Assembly: GCA_035048495.1 (NCBI GenBank)
Contig: CM068544.1
Span: 8,364,138 to 8,428,137, forward strand
Length of the DNA: 64,000 nt
Reading direction: 5' to 3'
Origin: Euptelea pleiosperma
Lineage: Eukaryota > Streptophyta > Magnoliopsida > Ranunculales > Eupteleaceae
This document shows positions 1 to 11,179 of the stretch, in pieces. A model generated the notes under the pieces. That model did not search any database. It saw nothing but the letters and a program-made list of their open reading frames with translations, and was not told where the DNA came from. Every line of letters starts with the position of its first letter. Position 1 is the stretch's first letter. The translations under genes were made by a program, and so were the position numbers.

Positions 1-430
1 AATTTTTACTGCTGACGTACCTTCATGGGTGACTTTGAGAATGTCCCATGCCTCTTTAGCCAATGTACAGGTAGAGATTCTTCAAAACTCATTCCTGTCT
101 ATAGCATTAAATATGGCATTTAGCCCTTTGCTATTCAAGCAACACAAGTCTATGTCGTCCTTGCTCTAATCATTTTTTGGTTTGAGTATTGTTTTCTCTT
201 CAACCGTCATTATGGGTGGTAACCAACCATCCACTACGGCCATCCAGACTCTTTCATCAATAGACTTTATAAAAGCCATTATTTTTGCCTTTCAATGGGC
301 ATAGTCTTCTCCATTAAACAATAGAGGTTTGGATGTGTTTCCACCTTCTCTTTATATCTTGGTAATTAAAGAAAATGGACTGGTTTTACAAAAATCTAAA
401 TTCAGGTGATTAAACCTTTTATAGAATAAC
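1..430 (-). mobile_element. Ty1/copia gag fragment (UBN2-like), degenerate
   Basis: Read on the minus strand from about 280 down to 1, this codes for the N-terminal part of a copia gag polyprotein: a segment like AFIKSIDERVWMAVVDGW, then LPPIMTVEEKT, then a stretch ending in KGLNAIFNAIDRNEF. This is the usual UBN2/DUF4219-type order. Stops interrupt it (one follows the KPKND segment), so it is dead. The element runs off the left edge of the window. A primer-binding-site match and an LTR lie just upstream in element orientation (at 434-445 and beyond), which fits a copia element pointing left. Family assignment rests on the gag motif and primer site; I do not see pol in the window. Confidence 0.8.
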
Positions 431-433
431 ATG

Positions 434-445
434 TTCTGATACCAA
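434..445 (-). other. Copia primer-binding site (initiator Met tRNA)
   Basis: The minus strand reads TGGTATCAGAAC, matching the start of the standard plant copia primer-binding site (TGGTATCAGA). It sits between the gag relic and the LTR, where it should be. Confidence 0.8.
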
Positions 446-446
446 T

Positions 447-1530
447 TGAAATTACCGGTCCGTTCTCTTTTACGTAAGAAAACCTAGAAGGGGGCTTGAT
501 TAGGTATTTAAAATTAATTAATCCTAAACAGTTTTACTGATCTTTAGTAGGAGAATAAAATCGTATGCCTTAATTGTTTAATAAAGGATTATCACAACCG
601 ATTCAAATCAAATATACCTCCGTGGTATATTTTCTTTTCGTCGTTTGATCTAATCAATATAGATAGCGGAATACAAGCAAACAATCACACAAGACAAGAT
701 TTCGTGGAAACCTTAGCCAAAGAAAACCACGGGACCACGTCCAGACGGAAAGTATCACTAACTGGAAAGTTAAACGAAACAAAGGTTACCTACGTAGCAT
801 CGTTGCAAATGTAACTTCCAACCTTAGCCAAGGCTTACTGTCGATGCGTCCACGTCCTCTGAATCAACGTTACGAGTCCACACGCGCCCTCCCAGCCAAG
901 AAGCCTTGTCCGCTTGTTCAGTTTGGTACTCCCCAAACCTACTGTAGATCAGCCACTCCAATCTTAATTCTCAACTCTTCAGTCTTTACTGAAGGTGAAT
1001 GATTTAGTACACCCTAAACCCCAAGTTGCTCAAACGTGTTGAATCACACTAGTACACTCTGTCTTACTAGGTTATGATTCTAGATGGTAAACCTAATTAG
1101 AGTCGAGATCTAGCTCTAAGCTATGATCCAATCGATTGGGCTTTGAAAGAGTTCTGTCTCGAATGATCCAATCGATTGGACCTTCCTGAAAGTCAATTAA
1201 ATTGACTAAGACTTGGGTTTGTCCAATGACTAAGTTTGAACATTATATTTTATTCATTTAACCTATTCATATGGTCACTAAGTCCATTACCTTCCTAGAT
1301 GAACGCACACGATTTTTATCGGACAAATGGACAGTTACTCAAATGACTGATGTCGTCAACCGTCTGATTCTTACTGTCTCTGTCTTTTAGTCTTCACGTA
1401 GTCGATGAAGTATGCGTACCACGACATCTTCAACACTACATTGGTGCTCGTAGGAACGGTTACAATCATATTTTGTGTCACACGGAATCTTTGACAAAAC
1501 TAGAATATGAATTTATTCTTTACAGGTGTT
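447..1530 (-). mobile_element. LTR of the copia element (right limit approximate)
   Basis: Non-coding sequence starts with TG at 447, two bases beyond the primer-binding site. Around 680-730 it carries the pattern often seen in plant copia LTRs, with CGTGGAAACC followed shortly by AAAACCACGGG. Short internal repeats occur, for example GATCCAATCGATTGG at about 1122 and 1164. I could not identify the outer end, so 1530 is an estimate. Confidence 0.5.
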
Positions 1531-2500
1531 ATACCCTTAAAAACTATCTAAAAAAGTTGAGAAGTCTGGGTTATAATAGTCCAAAAAACTCTCTTACTGG
1601 CACCATTTGAAACCTCCATTAAGCCCCATTTTGTGGGATTCATTTCTTATGCTATTAGGGATTAGGATGGAAGTGTTAAATCTGAACTTCCTATTCCATT
1701 TTGAGTAGAAAAATGATTATTTTAAAAGAGGGTTTCATGTAAAAATGCCCCAATTTTTTTGTAAATTCTAATTTTAGAACCAGATATTTAACTCCATGGT
1801 AGATCAAAGCTTTAAGAAATCATGAGTTTAATCAATAATAATCAGAAACTAAATCTATTTCAATGGAAATTGATTATTAACAAAGAAATTTCAGAAATTT
1901 TTATAATAATATTGACATTGTTCAATAAAAAAATTCAACAACAAAATAATGAAAATTAAAGCATTTACCTAGAATAATCTACAGCCAAAATTGTTAGAAA
2001 GACAAATCAAAGATGAAATTAATTGATTCTACACACTATGGTGTACCGCACGTACACAGTTTTCAATATTTGTTATATATTATAAATAATTATTTTATCT
2101 TCAATTGTAAGATCGAGACTTTATTGATCTCCGATTTCAGCGTGCATATAGTGTATGTTCATATTTTTCAGTACTCAACCCATCTATATGGTTGGATCTT
2201 GCTAAAAGTTTTTTCGAGTAAAATCTCTACTTTTTGACCCATTTCTTGTGCATTTTTCAAAATTTTATAATTTTTATTATATAAAACTCAAATTTTAGCA
2301 TGCTTACAGTCTAAATTATATTTCTCGATGCTTCTGAGTCTAATAGTGAAGTCCATTTTTGCGTCAGACCTCTTTATGAAATTTTCAGTTTTGGGACCAA
2401 CACCTTATCTTTTATATTTTGACAACTTTGCCTAGAATCTTAGTCAAGTCTACGGTCTTTGACCTCTTGAGAGACTATTTTTACTTTCTCGGGTCATTAC
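1531..2500. other. AT-rich spacer, no feature recognised
   Basis: Low-complexity AT-rich DNA without a convincing coding frame. The 74-codon open frame at 2013-2237 has no recognisable motif and looks like chance. Confidence 0.5.
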
Positions 2501-2639
2501 ACCACCTCTTCTACTATTTTCGTGGCTTCTTCGACTTCTTCCTCGAAGGCAGAGTGCTTTGATTCCTATCCTTCAGGTAGGCCGGCGGCACCTCTGAGCT
2601 GCACTTTGGTATGCTCTAATCTCATATGGTTCGAGAGAC

Positions 2640-4666
2640 GTTGGGAATCGGATCACTTGATAGAAAGTGGACGTACGACCTTCATGCAGTGTACCCAATG
2701 TCTTCCCAAAATCACGAAGATGGGGCATCTACTATAAAAAATCTGGTTAATAGTGTTGTCGGCCCTGCTGACACCGGCAAAACTCTCTCTCCCACTGGTT
2801 GCGATGATGCTTCATTGAACCCATAAATGGGTGCCCCGGCTTGCTCCAGCGGGCTTGGATCGATCCCCATTCCTTCAAATATGGGTTTAAACAAAATTTC
2901 TCCTGAGATCCCGCAGTCGATGAGTATCCTTTTTACCGAAAAGTTCCCTATCACTAGGGAAATGACCGTGGCGTCCTTGTGAGGAGCCATCACCGTCTGC
3001 GAATCTCTATTTGAAAACCAGATTAATGTCTTTGGAACTCGATCCTTTTTCGTTGGTGGATCTACCGGCCTCGGATCTGACGACACCCCCATGACTTCTT
3101 AAATACTCAACGTTCTTCTAACTTTGTCTCTATGTGCATTCGGAGCCTCCGAATATCCACTATATATCATGTGGATAATGTCCCTCTAGGGTCTCCTTTC
3201 TTCCCTATCTATAGCTCTGTTGTTCTTTCTTCTCTTCTTCTTCTATCTTCTCGGCCTTGTTCTCTGGCTACGAACTGGGGTATGAGCCCTTTGTTCACCA
3301 AATGTTGTATAAGGCCTCTCAATGCATAACACCCATTTGGTTTCTAGTGCCGTGGTAAGCACAATAAAGTCTATTTTGCCTGTTATCATAAGTTTTTGAA
3401 GTGGTGAAAAGAATGCCTCGCCTCGGATCTTCTCTAATATTGATGTTGAAGACTCTGTCAGTGGTGTGTATTCTTTCGGGGGGAATATTTTCCTCTTTAG
3501 ATCTCTGCCATCTCCTCCTTGGTCTTCCATATTGGATTGGTTTCTCTTCCCTTTTCCTTTGTCTGAACTCACCTCATCGATTCGAGTCGTTGATGGTTCA
3601 GATCGGGCTTTTATAGAATCTTCAACTCAAATCTATTCTTTTAGAATTAGGTATGCATCTTCAAGCCGAGATGGGTTTCTAACCACCAGCTCTTCGTGTG
3701 CTCTCGTTCCCAAAGAGACCTCGATTTGAAGTGCGTAGGCGGCCGTTCTCTCATCCAACTAATCTACTTGTGTTCCCTCCTTTCTGAAACGGATTAGATA
3801 ATCCTTGAGCGATTCCTTTGTTGTCTGTTTGATGTTGAGGAGAGCCGTGAAACACAACATCTCTTCCTTTGGTGAATATACTTTGTCACGAACGAATCTT
3901 CTAAGGTTCTAAAAGATCTAATGGATTTTGTTTCAAGGCTATGAAACCAAACTAGGGCATTACCCTTCAAGCTTGCTAGAAACATTTGGCATAACAGTCC
4001 ATCATAGCAAAACTCTTGCCATAATAACATGACCTGCTTAAAGTGACACAGGTGATCAATAGATTCGTGGTCCCATTGAATAATTCAAATCTTGGCTGTC
4101 GAAAATTGGTAGGTATTTTTGATTTTTGGACTTCATCCGAAAAAGGAGAGGATCTCAACATTCTCAAGGCATCCCTAGCTACTCCGGCGGCTGTCTTTTC
4201 TCCACGAGGTTCCGACCTCATTTCCCCATCTTTGATGATCATCTCGATCACTTTCTCAAAGGTGACGGTATTAGCATTGTCTGCTTTGCGTTCGTTAGGG
4301 ATTGCTGGCGGCTGCTCCTGTCGTCCGACGTCCGGTTCCTCAGTTCGGATCTTCGGATGTATCTCCTCACCTCTTTTATTTGTGCTATGCCCTTGTCCTT
4401 CTCCGACCCCTGCAACATGCCCTTAATAGTTCTCTTCTGTCGTCTGCGTCTTCCATAACTTGTTGCCTCTGTAGATCATTTTCTTCCATTTCTCTTCTCA
4501 TATCTTGCATCTCCGCTAAGACTTTCTGCATTAATTTTTGTTCTCCCGGACTCAACACTTCTTCGGCCTGGTCTTCTTCTACTGATTTTTCTGCTTCATT
4601 CTTGGATTTCGTAGCTTTCGTATTTTTTTTTTTTATTTCGGTGGTGCCATGGTATTCTTTGCTCAT
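2640..4666 (-). mobile_element. Ty3/gypsy gag-protease relic (Tat/Athila-like), multiply broken
   Basis: A gypsy gag reads on the minus strand from an ATG at 4666. The N-terminus is charged and coiled-coil prone (KSKNEAEKSVEEDQAEE, then QKVLAEMQDMRREMEENDLQ). The retrotrans_gag core lies at about 4150-3800 (SPFSDEVQKSKIPTNF, then FLASLKGNALVWFHSL). The YTPL segment of the gag tail is at about 3455. An aspartic-protease domain follows at 3092-2640, with ILIDCGISGEILF where the family has DSGSS or DTGAS. Just downstream the conserved ILGRxWxHxMK segment and the YQVIRFPT segment lie in different frames, showing a frameshift near 2660. The zinc knuckle is not visible, and reverse transcriptase and integrase are absent. 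Confidence 0.85.
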
Positions 4667-4669
4667 CTT

Positions 4670-5280
4670 TGAAAAGCACGTCAATCTCAAGTGATCGTTG
4701 TCCCACAAACAACGACAAAGATGTTGGGTAAAAATCCCACACCTCCTTGAATCACTATTGAAGATATTATAATCACCGAAGTAAATGAAGTCCTGAAGTT
4801 GCTGAAGTAGTTCGTAGATGGAAAGACGCCTGAAATGCACGGTATCACCGAATTGACAGATGTCACCAAGTTATACGAGAGATCTAGGATAACTAGAATA
4901 GCCGAGATTGCTGAGATCATCCACAAGTTGAGAACTTTCAGTTAAGCCTCTACGTCAAGGATTTCGAGCTACTAATCCGTCCTCGCCGAGGCTGATGAGA
5001 CATTGATTGTACCTGAAAACACAACTCCGCCAGTGGGATTCCACCTTTAGAGTCTCCGACGATCTAATTAGTTTCTTTCTAATTTGTAGTCCTTTAGTTT
5101 AGAATTGCGTTCCACTTTTTGGCGTTGTTGCCCTCTATTTATAAGGTCATCCTTTTATGACGTGTATTATTCCCATGAATAAAATATCTCAGAATCAATT
5201 AGAGTTCTTTATCCTTTTTATGACATGTTAAGTTTCAGTACATTAGGTGGCAAGTCTGTACCTCGGTTAATCTGTTGTTT
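4670..5280 (-). mobile_element. Leader and LTR-like sequence of the gypsy relic
   Basis: Non-coding DNA upstream of the gag ATG in element orientation. It contains the kind of R/U5 sequence seen in Tat-type elements near 5035-5075 (a GGAGACTCTAAAGGTGGAAT motif on the minus strand). LTR borders were not resolved and no second LTR was found. Confidence 0.4.
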
Positions 5281-5523
5281 CTCTTATCTCGAATGTGATC
5301 TCGATTACATCGGATATATTCTTACCACTTCTTTCGTTGAGTTCGATTATTTCGATTACGTCAGATCGTCTTTGCACGGCTTTCGATGAATTCGATGATC
5401 TCTGTCATGTTGGATACTCTTTGACACATGTCCCATTTTTGGTCATCCACGTGTCATTCTCAAATATTACCCACAGAATTTCAATAGGCAATTATGGCAT
5501 AAGTTCATAAAAGTTTGACTAAA

Positions 5524-5923
5524 GAGTAAAATCTTTGACGAAGGTTGATGACAGACCACACAAGAAAAATTTCTGTCAGCACAATATGAGCCAACGTGGA
5601 ACACTCTTAGTGGATGCTGACCATACGGATGTTTGTCCAGCCCCTCCGTGGACCTGAAAACCAAAAATGAGCATGATTAGTGATTTTTAGACGATTCGGT
5701 TGAGGTTATTTTCTTGGGTTGATTTTAACGGTAGGAATTTCAGTTAGCGTTATGTGGGTGCAAAGATCAAAAGGTTGTAAATCAATAATCATGTTCATTT
5801 TTGGTTTCCAGGTCCACCTAGGGACTGGCCGAACATCGATACGATCGGCGTCCACTAAGAGTGTGCCAGGTGATTCGCATTCTGTGTTGTGACAGAAGCC
5901 TGTCACAACGTCAAGTTTTACTC
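5524..5923. mobile_element. Mutator-like MITE, family I, copy A
   Basis: About 400 bp with long terminal inverted repeats. The left arm starts GAGTAAAATC and the right end is GTTTTACTC. Both arms then carry the family core: a CACTCTTAGTGGA block, a block like CGTATGGATGTTTGGCC, a GGTGGACCT block, and AACCAAAAATCAGC. No coding capacity. The flanking bases (TTGACTAAA left, AGACCACAG right) do not match, so the target duplication is lost or the ends are slightly misplaced. Confidence 0.8.
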
Positions 5924-5995
5924 AGACCACAGTACACGCCATTTTAGATATTTTACAGTGATTCATCCCTAATAAGTCATTAGTTTCTTCCAAGT

Positions 5996-6194
5996 GAGTA
6001 AAACTTAAAGCCTGCAATCTGCATTACTAAAGACAACAAAAAAAAAATCACATAATCACGAGCAAATGAATTCTCGGCACGTGCACAAGTGCTTTTGCAA
6101 CGTACAATGTGATTTTACTTTGAGGTGTACGTGCCGAGAAGTCATTGGCTCGTGATTGTGCATTTTACAGGCTGCTGTGATAAGAGTTTAACTC
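5996..6194. mobile_element. MITE family II, copy 1
   Basis: About 200 bp from GAGTAAAAC to GTTTAACTC. Inside is a large inverted repeat: a TCACGAGC block with ATTCTCGGCACGTGCAC on the left, pairing with GTGTACGTGCCGAGAA and GGCTCGTGA on the right. The same family recurs at 59499-59680 with a perfect 9-bp target duplication. The flanks here are only similar, so a target duplication is not claimed. Confidence 0.75.
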
Positions 6195-6218
6195 TGCAAG
6201 TGAATCACGTTGTTCATA

Positions 6219-6625
6219 ACTTAAAACTTGTGTCACAAGATGTTGTGACGGAACACGGTCACAGCAGTCAATGCGAGACACGTGGCACACGATCAGAGGT
6301 CTTTGACCGTATGGATGTTTGACCAGTCCATCGGTGGACCTACAAACCAAAAATCAGCCTGATTAGTGATCTAAAACCTTTGGATTTTTTTCACCCAAAT
6401 AACGCTCAATAATGCTCAAATTCCTACCGTTAAAATCAACCCATGAAAATAACTTCAATAGAATCAGTTAGAAATCACCAATCAAGCTAATTTTTTGTGT
6501 ACCGGTCCACCGATGGACTGCCCAAACATCCATACAGTCATCGTCCTCTAATAGTATACCACGTGGCACGTATTGAGTGCTGTGACCGTGTTCCGTCACA
6601 ACATCTTGTGACACAAGTTTTACTC
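6219..6625. mobile_element. Mutator-like MITE, family I, copy B
   Basis: About 407 bp. The arms share an outer AAACTTGTGTCACAAG block, then GATGTTGTGACGGAACACGG, then the family I core. The left terminus has drifted (ACTTAAAAC instead of GAGTAAAAC); the right terminus is GTTTTACTC. Non-coding. Confidence 0.8.
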
Positions 6626-7059
6626 TCATAATAGTAGTAGTGTAGTGCTGACGAGCAAGACTTGCCCGACCACCCCTGGTCAGGTAGCTACCTGACCACC
6701 TACAAGATAGCCACCTGGAAATTTATTAGAGGACACTGACCGTATAGATGTTTGACCAATCTGTAAGTGGACCTACAAACCAAAAATCAGCCTGATTAGT
6801 GATTTCAAAACCGTCGGATCTTTATACGGAAATAATGGTAAATAATGCTCAAATTCCTAGGGCTAAGATCAACCAACGAAAATGACTTCAACTAACGCTT
6901 AGAAATCACTGATCAGGTTGATTTTGGGTTTGTAGGTCCTCCTAGGGATTGGCCAAACATCTATACGGTCAGTATCCTCTAATTAATTTCCACGTGGCTT
7001 ATATTGTGAGTGGTCAGGAAAGTCTTGCTCTAGTCCTGACATATCTCAAAGATTTACTC
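6626..7059. mobile_element. Mutator-like MITE, family I, copy D
   Basis: The right end is ATTTACTC at 7059, and its arm contains AGCAAGACTTTCCTGACCAC (minus strand). It pairs with GAGCAAGACTTGCCCGACCA near 6653 on the left. The core blocks sit at about 6737-6800 and 6905-6985. This copy lies directly upstream of the conserved exon at 7294. The same arrangement, MITE next to exon, recurs inverted near 59390. Confidence 0.75.
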
Positions 7060-7340
7060 TAGACTGAACGTAGATATCTACCGTACTGTGTTACATCGAT
7101 AAAGAGAACCGTGGTTTTATGCCGCGGTTTCGCTACTGTTTCGGCGAAACCGCTTTTGAAATTAGTTTTAGGTGTCAATCAGTCAATTTTACTTTTGCCA
7201 GCTTATTAAATGACGAAGCCTGTTTCGATTGAGCAGTTTCTCCGGGTGTTTGGAGAGATTTTTGATATTTTCTTGAGTTTACGAGAGAGGACGATGGGAT
7301 CTTCGACGGATGGCTTTGAATACGACGGAACTTGTATCAG
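7060..7340 (+). pseudogene. Conserved 5' exon (copy 1) of an unrecognised gene linked to PMD sequence
   Basis: A 47-bp coding exon runs from ATG at 7294 to a GTGAGG donor at 7341: 15 codons (MGSSTDGFEYDGTCI) plus two bases. Its upstream region (from about 7060) and the exon itself are conserved in an inverted copy ending at 59005, which has the same exon length, start and donor. The leftover AG joins in phase to the exon at 8705 and gives RYLKLM. I do not recognise the protein. Conservation of length, phase and splice site argues that this was a real exon. The next exon of this copy is frameshifted, hence pseudogene. Confidence 0.6.
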
Positions 7341-7484
7341 GTGAGGGTGTCTATCTTTTATTTCGTCCCAAAATTATTTTTTGTCGTAGATTCTTCTTTT
7401 TCCTCTCTGATTTATGCAAACTACACATTGTTCTCGCGTGAAAGACTATATTTTTATTTTTCTTTCGTCGTGATGTAAGAAGGT

Positions 7485-8055
7485 ATTTTTGTTACTCACC
7501 GCTGGACATCTGGGCTCACTGACCGCATGGATGTTTAGCTTTAGCCCACCCCTTGGTAGATATATTCATACAAGAAATCAGCTTGTTTGATGATTTTTAG
7601 CCGTTGGTTTTAGTTTGCCTCTTGGGGGATGATGTGACTACAATAGCTTCAATTAACTTGGAGTGCAGCCAGACCTCCGCCCTTCCCACAATTGAGTACG
7701 CTAGACTGAGCCGCTTTTGCAGCTTCAACGACACCATTGTTGTCGTTGTTTCAGATAATATAACTTGTATGGGTGGGCAGTTTGCGCATTGGGTTCAACT
7801 CTTTTAATTTCCCTCGCGACTTCTGTTAGAGACCCCTCCTCAAATCCCACCATTGGCCCACCCCACGGTGACATGGATGAGTTCTAACCCACGACGCCCA
7901 TGAAAATAATCAATCAGGCTGGCTTTTGGTGTATAGGTCCACGATGGAGTGGGCTAATTAATCTTGAGGTCAGTTGGCCCAAATGAGTGTGCCACGTAGC
8001 ATTTTGTGGAGGGTCGCAAAGAGCTTTTGTAAAGTCAGTCTCACATAAGTTGCGC
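7485..8055. mobile_element. MITE family I-related, copy E
   Basis: The left arm starts near GTTACTCACCGC and continues with ACTGACCGCATGGATGTTTAG. The right arm near 7900-8050 contains the inverted core and ends around GTAAAGTCAGTCTCAC. It lies in the intron between the two exons. The ends match the 34576-34897 copy better than copies A, B and D, so this is a subfamily. Confidence 0.6.
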
Positions 8056-8704
8056 CCGCCCTTTAATTTCAAAGAATCGAATACGGATACTTGGTGTAGA
8101 AAAAGTAGGAAAGTTTAAACCTAAAAGTCACTTTTGGAAATATTAGTTTGGTTTGGGTGATTTCCTCACCATATAGATCACACCTACAAAAAATCAGCCT
8201 ATTCCGAAATTTCTAACCTCATCAAATGTGGTTTTCAAGTTAAAGATAAAAATAAACGGTCCATAATTCTTTAACTTGTAAACCAGTTTAGGAATATCAG
8301 AATGATTTGAATTTTTGTGTGGATGATCTCCTCACCATAGAGACCATCCTCGCCAAAAAATCATCATGTTCCAATACTTCTAATTTATAAATGTTCCAAT
8401 ACTTCTAATTTATAAATTGGCCCGTGCCAACTTTTGTCCCCCCCCTACCTATATATATAAACTTTTCTTGTATTGACACTTTCTAAAGTACAAATCAGTT
8501 TTTTTTGTAAAACTTTTACCATACAATGCCTAATGTTTTGAAATTTTATTTATGCTCCATAGTGGCCCTATCTTTTATCTTAATTTTTATTTTTGCGTTG
8601 GACCTATAGTACTCTAAGCTTTATTTTATAGTATATTGAGCATGTGGTTGAAAACTATTTTTCTTATCCAAATAATACTTGTGTTTCTTTTGATTAATTA
8701 TCAG

Positions 8705-8778
8705 GTATTTAAAGCTTATGAAAGAATTAAGACTACGTATGAGCTTCTGACATTGGGGATGTGTGGTATGGGAAATTG
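8705..8778 (+). pseudogene. Conserved second exon (copy 1) of the same unrecognised gene
   Basis: A 74-bp exon between a TTATCAG acceptor and a GGTGAG donor. It joins the 7294-7340 exon in phase and reads RYLKLMKELRLRMSF, then stops. The inverted copy at 46068-45996 is one base shorter and stays open (RYLKLMNELR, then LLVILDIGDGWYGKL). Copy 1 therefore has a one-base insertion and is broken. Both splice sites and about 100 bp of flanking intron are also conserved between copies. Confidence 0.6.
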
Positions 8779-9240
8779 GTGAGTTTTTTTAATTTATCAA
8801 GTTAGTAAATAGTATACCATATGTTTTTTTTAAGTTTATTAATATATATTGCATTGTGTTTTGTAGAAATCATTGAATTCTTAGACAGTACTTAATTATG
8901 TGTAAATTAAATATATTAGATATATCATCATTAGATGTGGAAACAGTTCAAGCAAATGATGACATAACAAGTGTCTTTTTAAGTTTGTTATCTTATATTG
9001 CAATGAGTTCCTTAGAAATCATTGACTTAGACAATACTTAATTATGTGTAAATTAAATATAGTAGATATATCACCATTTGATGTGGGACCATTTCAAGTA
9101 AATGAGATAAGTTGGGCCAAAGTAATATTCATGCTTAAGACCCAAACACCCAGACCCGATTATTTTGCCCTAGAATCTCTAACTTGGGCTTGACCTAGAA
9201 GTGAATATGATTGCCTAGGCCCATGTTAGCTCGGGGGTTC
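8779..9240. other. Intron-like AT-rich sequence shared with the inverted copy
   Basis: AT-rich. Parts (for example the block around 8900-8945 and its near-duplicate at 9040-9085, with GTGTAAATTAAATATA) resemble sequence around 45840-45870 on the other strand. The two local blocks are themselves a roughly 140-bp-spaced duplication. Confidence 0.5.
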
Positions 9241-9284
9241 AGAGAGATAAAGCTGTCAAGGAGCTTCAATATAACAATGGATGC

Positions 9285-10180
9285 ATAGTAAGGATGAAGT
9301 GGTTAGTTGGCAATTTCTGTGGGGTCAACTATGCTTCGAATGAGAAAATTGATTGTGCAACAAGAGCAAATCTGCTATATTTGCTCAGTTGCTCTCTACT
9401 ATGTGACAAGAGTGAGACAAAGGTACATGTGTTGTACCTTCGATTATTACAGAACCTTGATAAAGTTGATGAATATACATGGGGAGCAGCGACACTTGCC
9501 TATCTTTATAGATAGGACTTTTGTCGAGGTGTAGAGTGAAGCAGATTGTTGGTTGTCTCATGCTACTTGAAGTATACTTCCTAAACATATACGTGAAAGA
9601 AAGTATTAGTTTTATCTAATTTTTTATTATTATTATTATTAATGTTATTGTGTAGGTGGGTTTATGAATATTTTTCGACTATAAGGGATACGCCGGACTT
9701 GGAGTACCAATTAGGAGATCCCCGAATTAAACGTGGGATTCCAACCACACAAACTGGAGATGCATCCTCCAATTTGAAAGTGCTTCGAGAGGCACTTTGT
9801 GTTGTCGAACCTATTGATGTCGGTTACAATATATAATATAATATATAATATATATTTTATTCATTGATATCTTTGATTCATTTTTATAGGTTATATGAGA
9901 ACCTTATCAAGAACTTATTGATATTTACTCATTTCTGGACATTTCATACTTCTCCAGGTGCTTAAGGGCATTTAATGTCATTGAACCCTATAACTCAACT
10001 CGAGTTCTTAGACAATTTGGACATGTTCAGTCTATCCCTCCTGAACCATTAGCGTTGATTCGAGCTAATCGAGGGCCCACCTCTGCCCAATATGATGTGG
10101 TGTATCACGTGCTGGATCAATATTTGGAGTAGTGGCCTGATCACACAATACGGAAATCACACGTGTACGTTAGGTTGTGA
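9285..10180 (+). pseudogene. Plant mobile domain (PMD) gene, copy 1, 5'-truncated and broken
   Basis: Pieces of the PMD fold (the aminotransferase-like domain of MAIN/MAIL proteins and of many plant transposons) appear in order. First GNFCGVNYASNEKI and LLYLLSCSLLCDKSE. Then VLYLRLLQNLDKV with the hallmark YTWGAATLAYLYR at about 9476-9515. After a frameshift comes VKQIVGCLMLLEVY. An exon from 9655 reads WVYEYFSTIRDTPDLE, and one from about 9896 reads EPYQELIDIYSFLD, then RVLRQFGHVQSIPPEPLA. There is a stop at 9896-9898 where the family has Trp, and another stop after DQYLE near 10120. The N-terminal RWRPET part is missing here but present in the inverted copy at 42924-43340. PMD proteins are nuclear and some act in silencing; this copy cannot make one. 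Confidence 0.85.
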
Positions 10181-10199
10181 ATCCATGGGATTCTAAAAA

Positions 10200-11170
10200 A
10201 GACTTTACCGTAGTTCTGTTCGTTTTCTCATGTCGTTGTTCAAAACCTAAGTAATAGTATTAATTGGATACGATCCACGTAGAGGAAGGGCACCTAGAAA
10301 TGATGATCGGGTAACTGTCATTGATTTTAAGGTTCTTTTTGTTCATATGTTTACTATATTAACTGAAATTAACTTAAGTATGCTTATTGTATGCAGATTA
10401 GAACTAGAGATCAAGCAGTGAATATCCTCGATGACGCTGACGAATGTTCGGCTGATACCTTTAGAGAAGATTATAGAAGTCAAAGCACTTCTTGAAGGTG
10501 CGGGCGAGAGTTCGAGTATGAGAAATGTAAGAAATAGTTAAAAGAGGAAGGGCAATGAGCCAAAATCAAATAGAAGGAGATGAGAGATGAGAGTTTATAT
10601 CTATTTGATATGTTTGTATGATAAGGCTTGCGAGCCTTCTGTTGTTGTTTTGTGTATGATGGTTCTAAGGCCTATGAGCCTTGTAAAACGATGTTTGATA
10701 GTTACAATTCATACAAATGAATTTGCTATCCATTTAAGTCTTGGTTCAAAAATATTTTTATGGAATGATTATTAAGTTTGGATGTAAAACTATGACTACG
10801 TAGTATTTAAAATACGTGATCTTATTGTGAATGGATGGAAATCACCAATCATGCTAATTATTAGTGGTTGAGTTGGTGTTGGTGGTGGTAGTGGTGGGGT
10901 GGAGTTAGTGGTAGTGGTGGTGGGGTAGCGGTGGTGGTGGAGATGTAAGAGACGGTAGTAGAGTTGGAGTATAGTCACAATGCTAGGTGGCACGCTCTTG
11001 GCACTCTCATGCTGGTTGGCATGCACTTGGGCCCACCAAAGGATGGACAATACGTGGCAATGCGTGTAAAATTTTTAAAAAAAAAATTACCTGCACGGCT
11101 CGTCACCTGACGAACTGTGGTTACTAGGGCACCCACGGCCAGACAAACCATGGCTACTAGGTCACCCACA
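10200..11170. other. Spacer with GGT-rich low-complexity tract
   Basis: No convincing gene. A GGTGGTGGT-like tract occupies about 10866-10945 and produces an artefactual proline/threonine-rich frame on the minus strand. Fragments of degraded PMD-gene tail may extend to about 10530. Confidence 0.5.
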
Positions 11171-11179
11171 GTCGAGCTG

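Noticed and set aside
5515..5932. 9-bp target duplication for MITE copy A
   Set aside because: Flanking 9-mers TTGACTAAA and AGACCACAG do not match.
10796..11050. 84-codon minus-strand frame with Thr/Pro-rich stretch
   Set aside because: Produced by the GGTGGT low-complexity tract on the other strand; no motif.
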